Assembly: GCA_023439505.1 (NCBI GenBank)
Contig: JAEXNR010000007.1
Span: 434,001-498,000 of the forward strand
Length of the DNA stretch: 64,000 nucleotides
DNA from: Bacillota bacterium
Lineage (GTDB): Bacteria > Bacillota > Clostridia > Lachnospirales > Lachnospiraceae
Direction of reading: 5' to 3'
Numbering within the stretch: the stretch's first letter is position 1; every line of letters begins with the position of its first letter. Positions 1 to 8,705 of the stretch are shown piece by piece. The notes beneath the pieces are model-generated. The model worked only from the letters and a program-made list of their open reading frames with translations. It ran no database searches and had not been told where the DNA came from. A program made the translations under genes and the position numbers.

Positions 1-66
1 AGAAATATCTCTTAATACAACATTCTCCTCAAACTGCTTTTGGATATTATTTGCTCTCAGTAACAT
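1..66 (-). CDS. Amino-acid ABC transporter ATP-binding protein, N-terminal fragment
   Basis: Only the first 22 codons are in the window; the gene continues past the left edge. The peptide begins MLLRANNIQKQFEENVVL, which fits the first beta-strand region of an ABC ATPase of the GlnQ/HisP type, before the Walker A motif. A GGGAGG ribosome binding site sits 7 bases before the ATG, and the gene starts 20 bases after the permease stop, so the two form one operon. The family call rests mainly on the neighbouring permease and binding protein, because no ATPase motif is visible in the fragment itself. Confidence 0.7.
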   Translation of the reverse strand, partial: MLLRANNIQKQFEENVVLRDIS

Positions 67-86
67 GCATTATCCTCCCTTCGCCT

Positions 87-746
87 CTAATTCTTGTAAT
101 ATTCCAATTTCTTTTCAATCAATTTAAACAGCAGCTCAATCACCGTATTCATAACCAGATAAAAAACAGCAGCAACGATAATCGGAACTGTTGAGAAATA
201 CTTTGAGCCTGCTTTGGAAGCTACATTAAATAATTCAGAGACTGCGATAACCTGTGCCAGAGAGGTATCCTTCACCAATGTCATCAGCTCGTTTCCCGTA
301 GCCGGAATTACATGTTTCATTACCTGGGGAAGAATAATTCTAACAAAGGTTTGAAACTTTGTATACCCCAATACCTTTGCTGCCTCATACTGTCCTTTAG
401 CAATCGCACCGATTCCGCCGCGAAAGATTTCTCCGAAATATGCTGCGTAGTTCACCACAAAAGCAATAATACATGCCTGAATTCTTCCAAAGCTAAAATC
501 AAATATGTAATAAGGAGCATACATAAAGAAAATTAGCTGAAGCATCAGAGGAGTTCCTCGAAAAATCAGCTGATAAATTCGTACGGGAAAGCTAATGACC
601 TTCCACCTGCTTCTTCTTGCCAGTGCGACACAAAAACCCAGGGGAATTGAAAATAGTATGGTTAAGAAAAATATTTCAAGCACCCTTCCGGTTGCTGATA
701 ACATATTCGGGATCAGTAGATCCATAGGGACATTGTCGATTTTCAT
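87..746 (-). CDS. Polar amino-acid ABC transporter permease (HisM/GlnP family)
   Basis: Integral membrane permease of about 219 residues that would form the channel for polar amino acids, working with the ATPase at 1-66 and probably the receptor at 1105-1968. Hydrophobic segments occur near the start, in the middle and at the C-terminus. The EAA-type loop that contacts the ATPase is visible as GQYEAAKVLGYTKFQ, and the segment PLMLQLIFF is typical of the family. An upstream ATG at 773 is in frame, but GGAGGA lies 4 bases before the ATG at 746, so the protein most likely starts MKIDNVPMD. A well-formed promoter lies at 845-873. The exact substrate cannot be read from the sequence. Confidence 0.93.
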   Translation of the reverse strand: MKIDNVPMDLLIPNMLSATGRVLEIFFLTILFSIPLGFCVALARRSRWKVISFPVRIYQLIFRGTPLMLQLIFFMYAPYYIFDFSFGRIQACIIAFVVNYAAYFGEIFRGGIGAIAKGQYEAAKVLGYTKFQTFVRIILPQVMKHVIPATGNELMTLVKDTSLAQVIAVSELFNVASKAGSKYFSTVPIIVAAVFYLVMNTVIELLFKLIEKKLEYYKN

Positions 747-832
747 AAAATCCTCCAACAGATATAGATTCATATGCTAAGCATCGAACTGCATAAACTT
801 GTTACTTTGACTCGTTTAACAGGACATCCAAT

Positions 833-873
833 TAGCACTTTACCATATTATCATACCGGAGTTGTTATTTCAA
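833..873 (-). promoter_or_regulatory. Sigma-A promoter and putative operator of the amino-acid permease
   Basis: Read on the minus strand, TTGAAA (868-873) and TAATAT (845-850) are separated by 17 bases, a near-consensus sigma-A promoter about 100 bases before the permease start. The -10 box overlaps TATGGTAAAGTGCTA (833-847). That 15-mer recurs unchanged at the same place relative to the -10 box of the binding-protein gene (2006-2020), which suggests a common operator or a strongly constrained initial transcribed region. Confidence 0.7.
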
Positions 874-978
874 CGAATTTTCTTTGTATATATTTGGGTA
901 ATTAATCGTAATCTTCAAATCACTCGCCTAGGCTAAAATTTATTTTTTGTGGCATCTCACCGCAAAATATTCCTTGCG

Positions 979-1070
979 AATAAAAACTGAAGGCTAATAG
1001 CAGCTCTACTATCTATATATCATAAAAATTGATATGATAGCTTAGATCTAGAACTCTACTATGCCTTCAG
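979..1070 (-). terminator. Long imperfect terminator hairpin after the binding-protein gene
   Basis: On the minus strand, CTGAAGGC followed by ATAGTAG pairs with CTGCTAT, a 2-base bulge, and GCCTTCAG, giving a stem of about 15 bp, followed at once by TTTTTATT. The long loop contains a second small inverted repeat around TATCAT/ATGATA. It is placed to end the transcript of the gene at 1105-1968 before the permease promoter. Confidence 0.7.
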
Positions 1071-1104
1071 AATTATACCATTTTCCTATCTCATATTATC
1101 TATA

Positions 1105-1968
1105 TTATTTTATTATTGTGATATCAGATCCAAACCATTTGGTTGAAATCTCTGTAACTTTACCATCCGCTTTTAATTCCTTTAACGCAGTTACAATTGC
1201 ATCACACAACGCTTTCTCGCCTTTACGAAAGCCCACTGCATATTCTTCTGCAACCAGATTATCACTTAAAACAACAAAGTCTTTACCAGCTTCTGTAATC
1301 ATATAATTAGCAACCACAGAATCCATTAAAACAGCATCTGAATTTCCAGTTTCCAGATCCATTAACGCCGTATTATAATCACCAAAATCATTTGTCTTTC
1401 CGAGGGATGCCTTAAAATCTTTGTTATCTTCACTGTTCAAAGCTTCCTCAGCAGATGAACCGCTCTGAACTGCTAAAGATTTACCGCTCATATCGGTCAT
1501 GGATTTAATTGTACTATCCTTTGTTACTACCAGTGAGATACTGTTCTCCATATACGGATCCGACATTGTCAGATTTTTAAGGCGGTCAGGTGTAACAGAA
1601 AATCCGTTCCAGATACAATCTATATTTTTTGTATTTAATTCCTGCTCTTTTGCATCCCAATCGATGGGCTGTAATACCAATTCAATCCCCAGCTTATCGC
1701 ATACCGCTTGGGCAAGATCAATATCAAAGCCTACGATATTGTCCGCATCATCACGAAATCCCATCGGAGGGAAAGCATCATCAAGCCCCAGGATCAGCTT
1801 TCCTCTATTCTTTATGTAATTAAGCGAATCATTTTTTGCATCGTCACTTGCATTTCCTGTATCTTTTGTACCCGATGCATCATCTCCATTTTTGGTATCT
1901 TTGGTGCCACAAGCAACCATACTGAATACCATAATGAATACCATAACTAAACCAATCAATCTTTTCAT
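1105..1968 (-). CDS. Extracellular amino-acid-binding lipoprotein of ABC transporter
   Basis: Family 3 solute-binding protein of about 287 residues. The N-terminus MKRLIGLVMVFIMVFSM followed by VACG is a lipoprotein signal peptide with lipobox, so the mature protein should be anchored to the outer membrane face. A low-complexity Asp/Ser/Gly linker follows, then the periplasmic-binding fold with the family signature around GFDIDLAQAVCDKLG. The open frame extends upstream to 2046, but AGGAG stands just before the ATG at 1968 and the upstream extension is basic and signal-less. It has its own promoter (2018-2046) and terminator (979-1070), allowing higher expression than the permease and ATPase. 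Probable polar amino acid or cystine receptor; substrate unassigned. Confidence 0.93.
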   Translation of the reverse strand: MKRLIGLVMVFIMVFSMVACGTKDTKNGDDASGTKDTGNASDDAKNDSLNYIKNRGKLILGLDDAFPPMGFRDDADNIVGFDIDLAQAVCDKLGIELVLQPIDWDAKEQELNTKNIDCIWNGFSVTPDRLKNLTMSDPYMENSISLVVTKDSTIKSMTDMSGKSLAVQSGSSAEEALNSEDNKDFKASLGKTNDFGDYNTALMDLETGNSDAVLMDSVVANYMITEAGKDFVVLSDNLVAEEYAVGFRKGEKALCDAIVTALKELKADGKVTEISTKWFGSDITIIK

Positions 1969-2005
1969 ATTCTTTCTCCTCTTTCTAATCTTTGCTATTG
2001 TGCGA

Positions 2006-2046
2006 TAGCACTTTACCATACTACCATAATGATATGAGGATTTCAA
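2006..2046 (-). promoter_or_regulatory. Sigma-A promoter and putative operator of the binding-protein gene
   Basis: On the minus strand TTGAAA (2041-2046) and TAGTAT (2018-2023) are 17 bases apart. The 22 bases from 2006 to 2027 differ at only two positions from 833-854 at the permease promoter, and the 15 bases TATGGTAAAGTGCTA overlapping and following the -10 box are identical. The -35 box begins only 20 bases after the rfbH stop codon. Confidence 0.72.
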
Positions 2047-2066
2047 TGAAAAGTTTAGTTTAAAAG

Positions 2067-3425
2067 TTACACACTAGAATTAGAAGCCCCATGCAATACT
2101 GCTGCTTTAACATTTTTTATCATGTAATCTATCATATCATCAGTCATTCCAGGATAAACGCCAATCCAGAAGGTATCCTTCATGATTTTATTTGTATTAA
2201 CCAATTCACCAACAATGCGATACCCGGATTGCAGTCTTCTCATTTCATCAAAACAAGGTTGCTTCATTAAGTTGCCGGCAAATAACATTCTAGTCTGTAT
2301 GCCTTTACTCTCCAAATATTGTACTATTATTCTTTTATCTAACCCTTCTTTACAAGTGATCAGGAATCCAAACCAACTCGGTGTTGAATCTTCACAAGGC
2401 TCCGGCAAAACCAGACGATCTGATAAATCTGTTAATCCGGTCTTTAATCGATTAAAGTTTTTGATTCGCTTTTCCACAAAAGATGGTACTTTTCTTATCT
2501 GTGCACATCCAATTGCGGCCTGCAGATCAGTTGCCTTTAAATTATAGCCCAGATGAGAATATACATATTTATGATCGTAGCCAAAGGGCAAATCTCCATA
2601 TTGCTGATCAAACCGGTGTCCGCATAAATTATCCTTTCCCGGAGGACATTGACAGTCTCTGCCCCAATCCCGAAAAGATCTTATGATTTTATGGAGCAAT
2701 GGATTATTTGTATAAACTGCACCTCCCTCCCCCATCGTCATATGATGGGGTGGATAGAAACTAGAGGTTCCAATATCGCCTATTGTTCCTGTAAATCTTT
2801 CTTCCTCATCTATGACATATTTTGAACCAAGAGCGTCACAATTATCCTCTATTAACCACAGCTTATTTTTGTCGCAAAATTCCTTAATAAACTTTAAATT
2901 GAATGGATTTCCTAATGTGTGGGCAATCATTACTGCTTTTGTTTTTACTGTCATAGCTAATTCCAGCTGAGTGATATCAATATTATACTGGGGGATTGTG
3001 ATATCCACAAATACCGGTATGGCACCATATTGAATCATCGGAGTAACAGTAGTCGGAAAGCCAGCAGCAACGGTAATTACTTCATCTCCACGTTCTATTT
3101 TCCTTTCACCCAGTAAAGGTGATGTTAAGGCCATAAATGCAAGTAAATTAGCTGAAGAACCCGAATTTACGAGTGAACAATATTTTATTCCTAAGTATTT
3201 TGCAAAATCATGTTCAAATTGATCCGTATATTTTCCCGCTGTCAACCAAAAATCAAGTGAACTGTCTATTAAATTTACCATCTCATCATGATCATAGCAT
3301 CTGGATGCATAGGGGATTTTATTTCCTTCCTTAAATTGTTCTTTTTTATGAAATGTATCACAATATTCCGATACCAGTGCTCTTAGTTTTCCTCTGGCTT
3401 CCGTCTCAGACATATTTTCAAACAC
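2067..3425 (-). CDS. rfbH: CDP-4-keto-6-deoxyglucose 3-dehydrase (E1), iron-sulfur PMP enzyme
   Basis: DegT/DnrJ-fold enzyme of 452 residues that, with an NADH reductase partner (E3), removes the C3 hydroxyl of CDP-4-keto-6-deoxyglucose on the way to 3,6-dideoxyhexoses. Two hallmarks of E1 rather than ordinary sugar aminotransferases are visible. The PLP lysine is replaced by histidine in SSFYPPHHMTMGEGG (His227). The [2Fe-2S] ligand pattern is present as Cys196, then CQC (258, 260) and Cys268 in CQCPPGKDNLC. It starts with GTG directly after the rfbG stop; GGAGG precedes by 11 bases. No E3 reductase or glucose-1-phosphate cytidylyltransferase is in the window, so the pathway is incomplete here. 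Confidence 0.93.
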   Translation of the reverse strand: MFENMSETEARGKLRALVSEYCDTFHKKEQFKEGNKIPYASRCYDHDEMVNLIDSSLDFWLTAGKYTDQFEHDFAKYLGIKYCSLVNSGSSANLLAFMALTSPLLGERKIERGDEVITVAAGFPTTVTPMIQYGAIPVFVDITIPQYNIDITQLELAMTVKTKAVMIAHTLGNPFNLKFIKEFCDKNKLWLIEDNCDALGSKYVIDEEERFTGTIGDIGTSSFYPPHHMTMGEGGAVYTNNPLLHKIIRSFRDWGRDCQCPPGKDNLCGHRFDQQYGDLPFGYDHKYVYSHLGYNLKATDLQAAIGCAQIRKVPSFVEKRIKNFNRLKTGLTDLSDRLVLPEPCEDSTPSWFGFLITCKEGLDKRIIVQYLESKGIQTRMLFAGNLMKQPCFDEMRRLQSGYRIVGELVNTNKIMKDTFWIGVYPGMTDDMIDYMIKNVKAAVLHGASNSSV

Positions 3426-4502
3426 TTACTTTTTGCCCTCCAAGAATTCTTTAATCTGTTCTTCCATTACTATAGATATATTCTCTCCTTTCAAATAATG
3501 AACCGCACATTCCACTGTTTTTTCAATTGCATTCTCTATATTCCATCTGGGTCTCCACCCGAATACAGATCTTAGCTTAGAACAATCCAGTTTCAAAAAA
3601 GTGGCTTCATGAGGGCCACCATCGTAAACATTTTCCCATAAGACTTTTTTACCTGTCTTTAACTCCCATTTTCTACAGAACAAATCCACCAGTGCACCCG
3701 TAGTAATGCAGTCACAATCATCCGGACCAACATTATAATAATCTGATAATTTACTGTCCTCATATTGCCTTTGTACAATCATTAGGTATGCCATCAGAGG
3801 TTCCAACACATGTTGATAAGGCCTTATAGAATAAGGGTTTCTAATCACGATATTTATGTCGTTTTCTATCGCTCTGATACAATCCGGAATAATTCTATCT
3901 TTTGCAAAATCCCCGCCACCAATTACATTTCCTGCTCTTGCCGTTGAGATGGCTGTCTTCCTGCCCGAGAAGAAGGATTGCTTATAACTGTGGGTGATTA
4001 GTTCCGAACATGATTTGCTATTAGAATATGGGTCATAACCATCCAGAGAATCATTTTCACGATACCCCCAGATCCACTCTCTATTTTGATATACTTTGTC
4101 TGTGGTTACATTCAGAAATGATTTTACACAATCGCAATTTCGTATGCATTCCAGTAAATTTACTGTTCCCATAACATTTGTTTCATATGTGATCTGTGGA
4201 TTTAAATAAGATTCTCTTACGATTGGCTGTGCTGCCAGATGAATTACGATTTCAGGATGTACTTTGTGAAATGTGTTTTTCAGATTAGAAAAGTCTCTGA
4301 TGTCTCCTAGAATGGTTGTCATATGTTGCTTGATACCGGATAACTCAAATAAATTAGGTTCTGTCGGGGGATCCAACGCGTAGCCCGTTAAATCGGCACC
4401 GGCTAATAATAGTAACTTACTTAGCCAGGTGCCTTTAAATCCTGTGTGACCGGTAATTAAGACTCTTTTGTTTGTGAAAAAGTCTAACATGGGCATTACC
4501 AC
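3426..4502 (-). CDS. rfbG: CDP-glucose 4,6-dehydratase
   Basis: Extended short-chain dehydrogenase/reductase of about 358 residues converting CDP-D-glucose to CDP-4-keto-6-deoxy-D-glucose, the substrate of RfbH next door. The NAD-binding glycine motif is TGHTGFKGTWLS near residue 17. The N-terminal half also carries LNVTTDKVYQNREW and YDPYSNSKSCSE, the latter providing the YxxxK-like catalytic pair. The longest frame starts with GTG at 4502; ATGs at 4496 and 4490 are equally plausible because no strong ribosome binding site is visible. The stop codon abuts the rfbH GTG, so the pair is translationally coupled. Confidence 0.92.
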   Translation of the reverse strand: MVMPMLDFFTNKRVLITGHTGFKGTWLSKLLLLAGADLTGYALDPPTEPNLFELSGIKQHMTTILGDIRDFSNLKNTFHKVHPEIVIHLAAQPIVRESYLNPQITYETNVMGTVNLLECIRNCDCVKSFLNVTTDKVYQNREWIWGYRENDSLDGYDPYSNSKSCSELITHSYKQSFFSGRKTAISTARAGNVIGGGDFAKDRIIPDCIRAIENDINIVIRNPYSIRPYQHVLEPLMAYLMIVQRQYEDSKLSDYYNVGPDDCDCITTGALVDLFCRKWELKTGKKVLWENVYDGGPHEATFLKLDCSKLRSVFGWRPRWNIENAIEKTVECAVHYLKGENISIVMEEQIKEFLEGKK

Positions 4503-4595
4503 ACTTTCATAACAATTGCATTATTCTTAATTAACCATATGAATTATTAAGATAATAAATCCTAATTAAGATTATTTTTTTTCTATCAAATTTAT

Positions 4596-6008
4596 CTAAA
4601 TTAATATTGTGCCTATAACATTCTTCTCACGATCATTAATGCTTTCTACTAGTCTTGAGACATCGTTATAATTCGAACTTCCTATTTTTTCAACAATAAT
4701 AACTGCATCACAACCTTCTAATTGGTCAATCGCATGTACTGATTTATTAATATTTTCTCCAATTATAATATTACATGTAAAATCTTCCATTGAATCATTT
4801 ATCAAGTTACAGATAGTTTTTATCTCATCCGAATCCACAGTTCCTGTAAAATAAATATCACAATTAAAAAGTTTATTTCTACTACAAATAGCCTTAAGAT
4901 TGCTTGAAAGTATTTTGATTTGGTCTTTCTCGTTCAGCTTATAATTAGATTTACCTTCGATTTTTCTAATCAAATTATCTACAAAACCAAATAATCTTTT
5001 CTCATTTTTCGTACTTTCAATCATTCCCAATACCTTTAATCTATAGCGATTTCGAAATTCATTCGCATCTATTACTTTATCAGAAATTAATATATATAAT
5101 AATAGCATTCCCATAACAAGGATGACACCTATAAAAAGCCCCAATGCGGCATATTTTACAGCGCTTTTAATAATCATAGCATATGTAATAACGGTTTTTG
5201 CTGGCGGTACCAAAGTATCCAATTGAGATTTTTTTTCTGCCAAACTATTTTCATAATTAGTTATAGCTGAAATATTATTTTTTTGAATTGTGTCTAAATC
5301 CAAATCAATAATTGTTTGTAATGAATTTTCCACACATATAATAGAATGTTCTCCAATATCATTTGCAATACTAGTTTGTTTTTTGTCAAAATACTCCTGT
5401 ATCAAATTAAATAAGCTAAGACATAGACTTGGTTCGTTACTAATAATGTCTATATTAATTATTTTTGTGTCTCTGTCTCCATTTATTTTAATAAGCTCTT
5501 TTAAAAATTTGGAGTCTATATTTATGTTTAAATTTTCAATTAAATAATCATACATATCTCCATACAAAGATGTTAATATATAAGTTTGAAGTATACTATT
5601 AGTATTGTCAATATTTTGGTAAACCATATTTGGTAAAATCTTATAATCAGTTTTAATATAATAACTTATATATCCTTTATATTCATTAAATGGATCAATT
5701 TTCATTAAAATCGAATTTTCATTATAGCTTTTTTGTTTCTTTATTGACTCCTCAATATTGCTTATATCGCTTTCCAAAGTTTCTTTATTTCTTACATATA
5801 GATCTTTTGAGACTTGATAAGATCTTTCTTGCTCATTAATGACATCAATATTTTTAATTAAATTATTTAATGAGTAAAACTTATAACCTCCAATTAATAG
5901 CATAAATACTAGGGCACCAATTAATATTGTTCTCCAATAATATAGAATTCTTATTAATAAATGCTTAAAATCAAAATTTTTTTCATATGATTCAAATTTT
6001 TCACTCAT
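4596..6008 (-). CDS. Wzz-like polysaccharide co-polymerase with degenerate kinase-like C-terminus
   Basis: A 470-residue inner-membrane protein expected to set chain length of the exported polysaccharide. It has a transmembrane segment at about residues 24-46, a long extracytoplasmic region rich in helix/coiled-coil stretches, a proline motif (LVPPAKT), and a second transmembrane segment at about 285-310, the Wzz/CapA arrangement. About 150 cytoplasmic residues follow and end NVIGTILI. This tail resembles the end of a BY-kinase/MinD-like domain, but I see no Walker A GKT/S motif, so it is probably not a kinase. GGAGG lies 7 bases before the ATG. The gene is very A+T-rich. No separate tyrosine kinase is in the window. 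Confidence 0.8.
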   Translation of the reverse strand: MSEKFESYEKNFDFKHLLIRILYYWRTILIGALVFMLLIGGYKFYSLNNLIKNIDVINEQERSYQVSKDLYVRNKETLESDISNIEESIKKQKSYNENSILMKIDPFNEYKGYISYYIKTDYKILPNMVYQNIDNTNSILQTYILTSLYGDMYDYLIENLNINIDSKFLKELIKINGDRDTKIINIDIISNEPSLCLSLFNLIQEYFDKKQTSIANDIGEHSIICVENSLQTIIDLDLDTIQKNNISAITNYENSLAEKKSQLDTLVPPAKTVITYAMIIKSAVKYAALGLFIGVILVMGMLLLYILISDKVIDANEFRNRYRLKVLGMIESTKNEKRLFGFVDNLIRKIEGKSNYKLNEKDQIKILSSNLKAICSRNKLFNCDIYFTGTVDSDEIKTICNLINDSMEDFTCNIIIGENINKSVHAIDQLEGCDAVIIVEKIGSSNYNDVSRLVESINDREKNVIGTILI

Positions 6009-6060
6009 TATCCAGCCTCCAAAATTTTATATAAAATATACTAATTAAATCTTTTACGTC

Positions 6061-7158
6061 TTATAATACTTGTTCTAATATGTCTACTATTTTAGTACTT
6101 GCATAACCATCACCATATGGATTACTTGCTTTGCTCATTTTATCATATTCACTTTGGTCCGTAAGCAACAATTTAAATGCATCATATATTTTATCTTCCT
6201 GCGTTCCTACTAATTTGAGCGTACCTGCATTGATGCCTTCCGGTCTCTCGGTTGTATCTCTCATAACAAGAACCGGTTTTCCTAAAGATGGTGCTTCTTC
6301 CTGGATTCCACCACTATCTGTAAGAATAAGATAACTCCTGGCAAGGAAATTATGAAAATCCAAAACATCCAGAGGTTCTATTATATGCATTCTTTCTTCT
6401 TTACCCAAAATTTCAATTGCCTCTTTTCTCACTTCAGGATTCAAATGTATAGGGTAAATAGCCTTAATATCTTTAAATTCATTAATTATTCTCTGGATAG
6501 CACGAAACATATTCCGCATAGGCTCTCCAAGGTTTTCTCTTCTATGAGCGGTTACCATTATTAATCTACTACCTTCTGCCCAATCAAGTTGTTCATGAAA
6601 AAAGGACTTTTTAACTGTAGTTTTCAATGCGTCTATAGCTGTATTTCCAGTAACAAAAATATTATCTTGGATCTTACCTTCTCTTACCAAATTTCGTTTA
6701 GCAAGTTCAGTGGGTGCAAAATTATAGGAAGATACGATTCCTACTGCTTGTCTATTGAATTCTTCTGGATATGGAGAATAAATATTATAGGTCCGTAACC
6801 CTGCTTCAACATGTCCCACCGGGATTCGTAAATAAAAACAAGCAAGAGCTGTTGCAAATGTGGTTGTTGTATCTCCATGCACCAAAACTATGTCCGGTTT
6901 TACGTCGTTTAGAACGTCATTTATTTTATTTAGTATCCCGGTAGTTATATCAAAAAGCGTCTGACCTTCTTTCATAATTGTTAAATCAATATCTGGATAT
7001 ACTTTGAACGCAGATAGCACCTGATCTAACATTTGTCTATGTTGTCCAGTAACGCATACCACTGTTTTAAAATTAGGACGTGAATTTAATTCATTCACTA
7101 AGGGACACATTTTTATGGCTTCTGGTCGTGTACCGAATACTACCATGATAGTTTTCAT
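6061..7158 (-). CDS. wecB: Non-hydrolysing UDP-N-acetylglucosamine 2-epimerase
   Basis: A 365-residue cytosolic enzyme interconverting UDP-GlcNAc and UDP-ManNAc. The GT-B-like fold is recognisable from FGTRPEAIKM at the N-terminus, VHGDTTTTFA, GHVEAGLRT, VTAHRRENLG, and LTDSGGIQEEAP near the C-terminus, all conserved in the WecB/MnaA family and of normal length. AAGGAG precedes the ATG. No UDP-ManNAc dehydrogenase (WecC) is in the locus, so ManNAc may be used directly or as a precursor of another sugar. Its codon and base composition is less A+T-rich than the flippase next to it. Confidence 0.95.
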   Translation of the reverse strand: MKTIMVVFGTRPEAIKMCPLVNELNSRPNFKTVVCVTGQHRQMLDQVLSAFKVYPDIDLTIMKEGQTLFDITTGILNKINDVLNDVKPDIVLVHGDTTTTFATALACFYLRIPVGHVEAGLRTYNIYSPYPEEFNRQAVGIVSSYNFAPTELAKRNLVREGKIQDNIFVTGNTAIDALKTTVKKSFFHEQLDWAEGSRLIMVTAHRRENLGEPMRNMFRAIQRIINEFKDIKAIYPIHLNPEVRKEAIEILGKEERMHIIEPLDVLDFHNFLARSYLILTDSGGIQEEAPSLGKPVLVMRDTTERPEGINAGTLKLVGTQEDKIYDAFKLLLTDQSEYDKMSKASNPYGDGYASTKIVDILEQVL

Positions 7159-7208
7159 TTTATTTTCTCCTTAACTCGACTTTTAATAGATACTATACTT
7201 AATTAAAA

Positions 7209-8699
7209 TCAATTTAATGGATGATTATTAACCATTAACTTAAAGACTCGAAATAGAACCAAATATGCAATGAAAGCAAAAATAATTCTAATTGTTATTG
7301 GCGATCCAATTAATGGAAATAACGCCAATACAAATAAAGTCACCCACATAATAAATAATTCTTTAGAAATATATAAACTTTTGTGAACTACTCTCCTATA
7401 TATATTAATTGGAACAAATACTACAATTGAAATAATGTAGGCGAATAGTAATGCTAATGCCAATCCACTTGCCCCTAATTCTTTAAATAATATAACAAAA
7501 CTTATATAAGCAATTCCCCAAATAGAGTTGCTAAGTAGCCCCCACCACATTAAATTATTACTTATCATTTTTCTAGATATACCATCACCATATGACCATA
7601 TTATACTTACTAAAACCACTAAAACTAATGCTACAGTAAAGTCTCTTCCCTGATAATCTCTTCCATATAGATAACTTAATAACTCCGGAAAAACAAGAAG
7701 AGGAATAGAAAAGGCTATAACAATGATTAATCCCAAAAGTACGTTTAATTTTTCAACCTTAGAATTATTTTTTTCAGAAATTATCATCGGAATCATAACA
7801 TTGCCTATAGCTGTAGGTATAAATGTAATCATTGTACGCCATAAATTAGCAGCATTAAAAATACCCAATTGGGTATAACCATCAGGAATTGATACAAAAA
7901 GCGAATTTCCAAACCATGTTATAGGTCCAACCAAACCATTAGCCATAATTGCAGGTAATGCAAATTTAATAAATAAACTCTTTTCTTTATATGAACAAAC
8001 AAAATCGATTTTTATATCGTACTGTTTTCGAGCTTTATTATTAACTATCATCAAAACGCATGTACCAAATAATCCAATAATAATTTGAGCTACCAACATA
8101 CCATATACATCATAATAATGTGTTAATATGATTAAAATTGGAAATGATATGATCCCCTGAATCCCAGTGACTTGTGCGATCACCTTAAATCGTTCAAATC
8201 CAATTAGACAGTTTGTCTGAATTGTATTCATGATATTGATAATCAGGAGAATGGACGCTATGTTTAAATAATTTTCTAATTCTTCATTATAAAGTAACTC
8301 CTGTGAAATAATTTTAGAATTCATGATTAGTGCAATTGTTATAATACCTCCTAAAACAGTAGCAACAATATACGTTAATCCAATTATTCTTCCGCATTTT
8401 TCTTTTTCGTGTATTTTATACTCAGAAATAAATTTCATAACAGTTATGCCAAGACCCAGACTTACAAAAGATGCAATCATAATTACTGTGCTATATATCA
8501 TACCATATATACCATTTTTATCAGCACCTAAAATTCGTGCAGTAATAATACCCGCAAGCATAACAAACATTTTAGATACAATAGTTCCTGCTACACTCCA
8601 AATAATTCCTATGTAATATTTCAACATCTGTGGATTAGAAGTTTTTACTCTCTTAATTTTATTATTTATCCACTTTATTGTCTTATTGCTTTTTTTCAT
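7209..8699 (-). CDS. wzx: Oligosaccharide-lipid flippase (Wzx, polysaccharide transport family)
   Basis: A 496-residue, strongly hydrophobic protein with about 12-14 membrane segments, a MATE-superfamily-type N-terminus (WSVAGTIVSKMFVMLAGIIT followed by an ARILGADKNG loop), and a basic N-terminal tail. This is the expected profile of a Wzx flippase that moves undecaprenyl-linked repeat units across the membrane. It lies between the wecB and glycosyltransferase genes, near the polymerase, as in Wzy-dependent loci. No good ribosome binding site is evident in front of the ATG, and the gene is very A+T-rich. Confidence 0.88.
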   Translation of the reverse strand: MKKSNKTIKWINNKIKRVKTSNPQMLKYYIGIIWSVAGTIVSKMFVMLAGIITARILGADKNGIYGMIYSTVIMIASFVSLGLGITVMKFISEYKIHEKEKCGRIIGLTYIVATVLGGIITIALIMNSKIISQELLYNEELENYLNIASILLIINIMNTIQTNCLIGFERFKVIAQVTGIQGIISFPILIILTHYYDVYGMLVAQIIIGLFGTCVLMIVNNKARKQYDIKIDFVCSYKEKSLFIKFALPAIMANGLVGPITWFGNSLFVSIPDGYTQLGIFNAANLWRTMITFIPTAIGNVMIPMIISEKNNSKVEKLNVLLGLIIVIAFSIPLLVFPELLSYLYGRDYQGRDFTVALVLVVLVSIIWSYGDGISRKMISNNLMWWGLLSNSIWGIAYISFVILFKELGASGLALALLFAYIISIVVFVPINIYRRVVHKSLYISKELFIMWVTLFVLALFPLIGSPITIRIIFAFIAYLVLFRVFKLMVNNHPLN

Positions 8700-8705
8700 T
8701 ACAAA

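Larger units (their letters stand above)
774..1104. other. Intergenic region between permease and binding protein
   Basis: This 330-base stretch has no convincing gene. It carries the permease promoter (833-873) and, nearer the binding-protein gene, a long terminator hairpin (979-1070). The remaining bases, about 874-978, are A+T-rich and show nothing recognisable. Short plus-strand open frames here lack ribosome binding sites. Confidence 0.6.
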
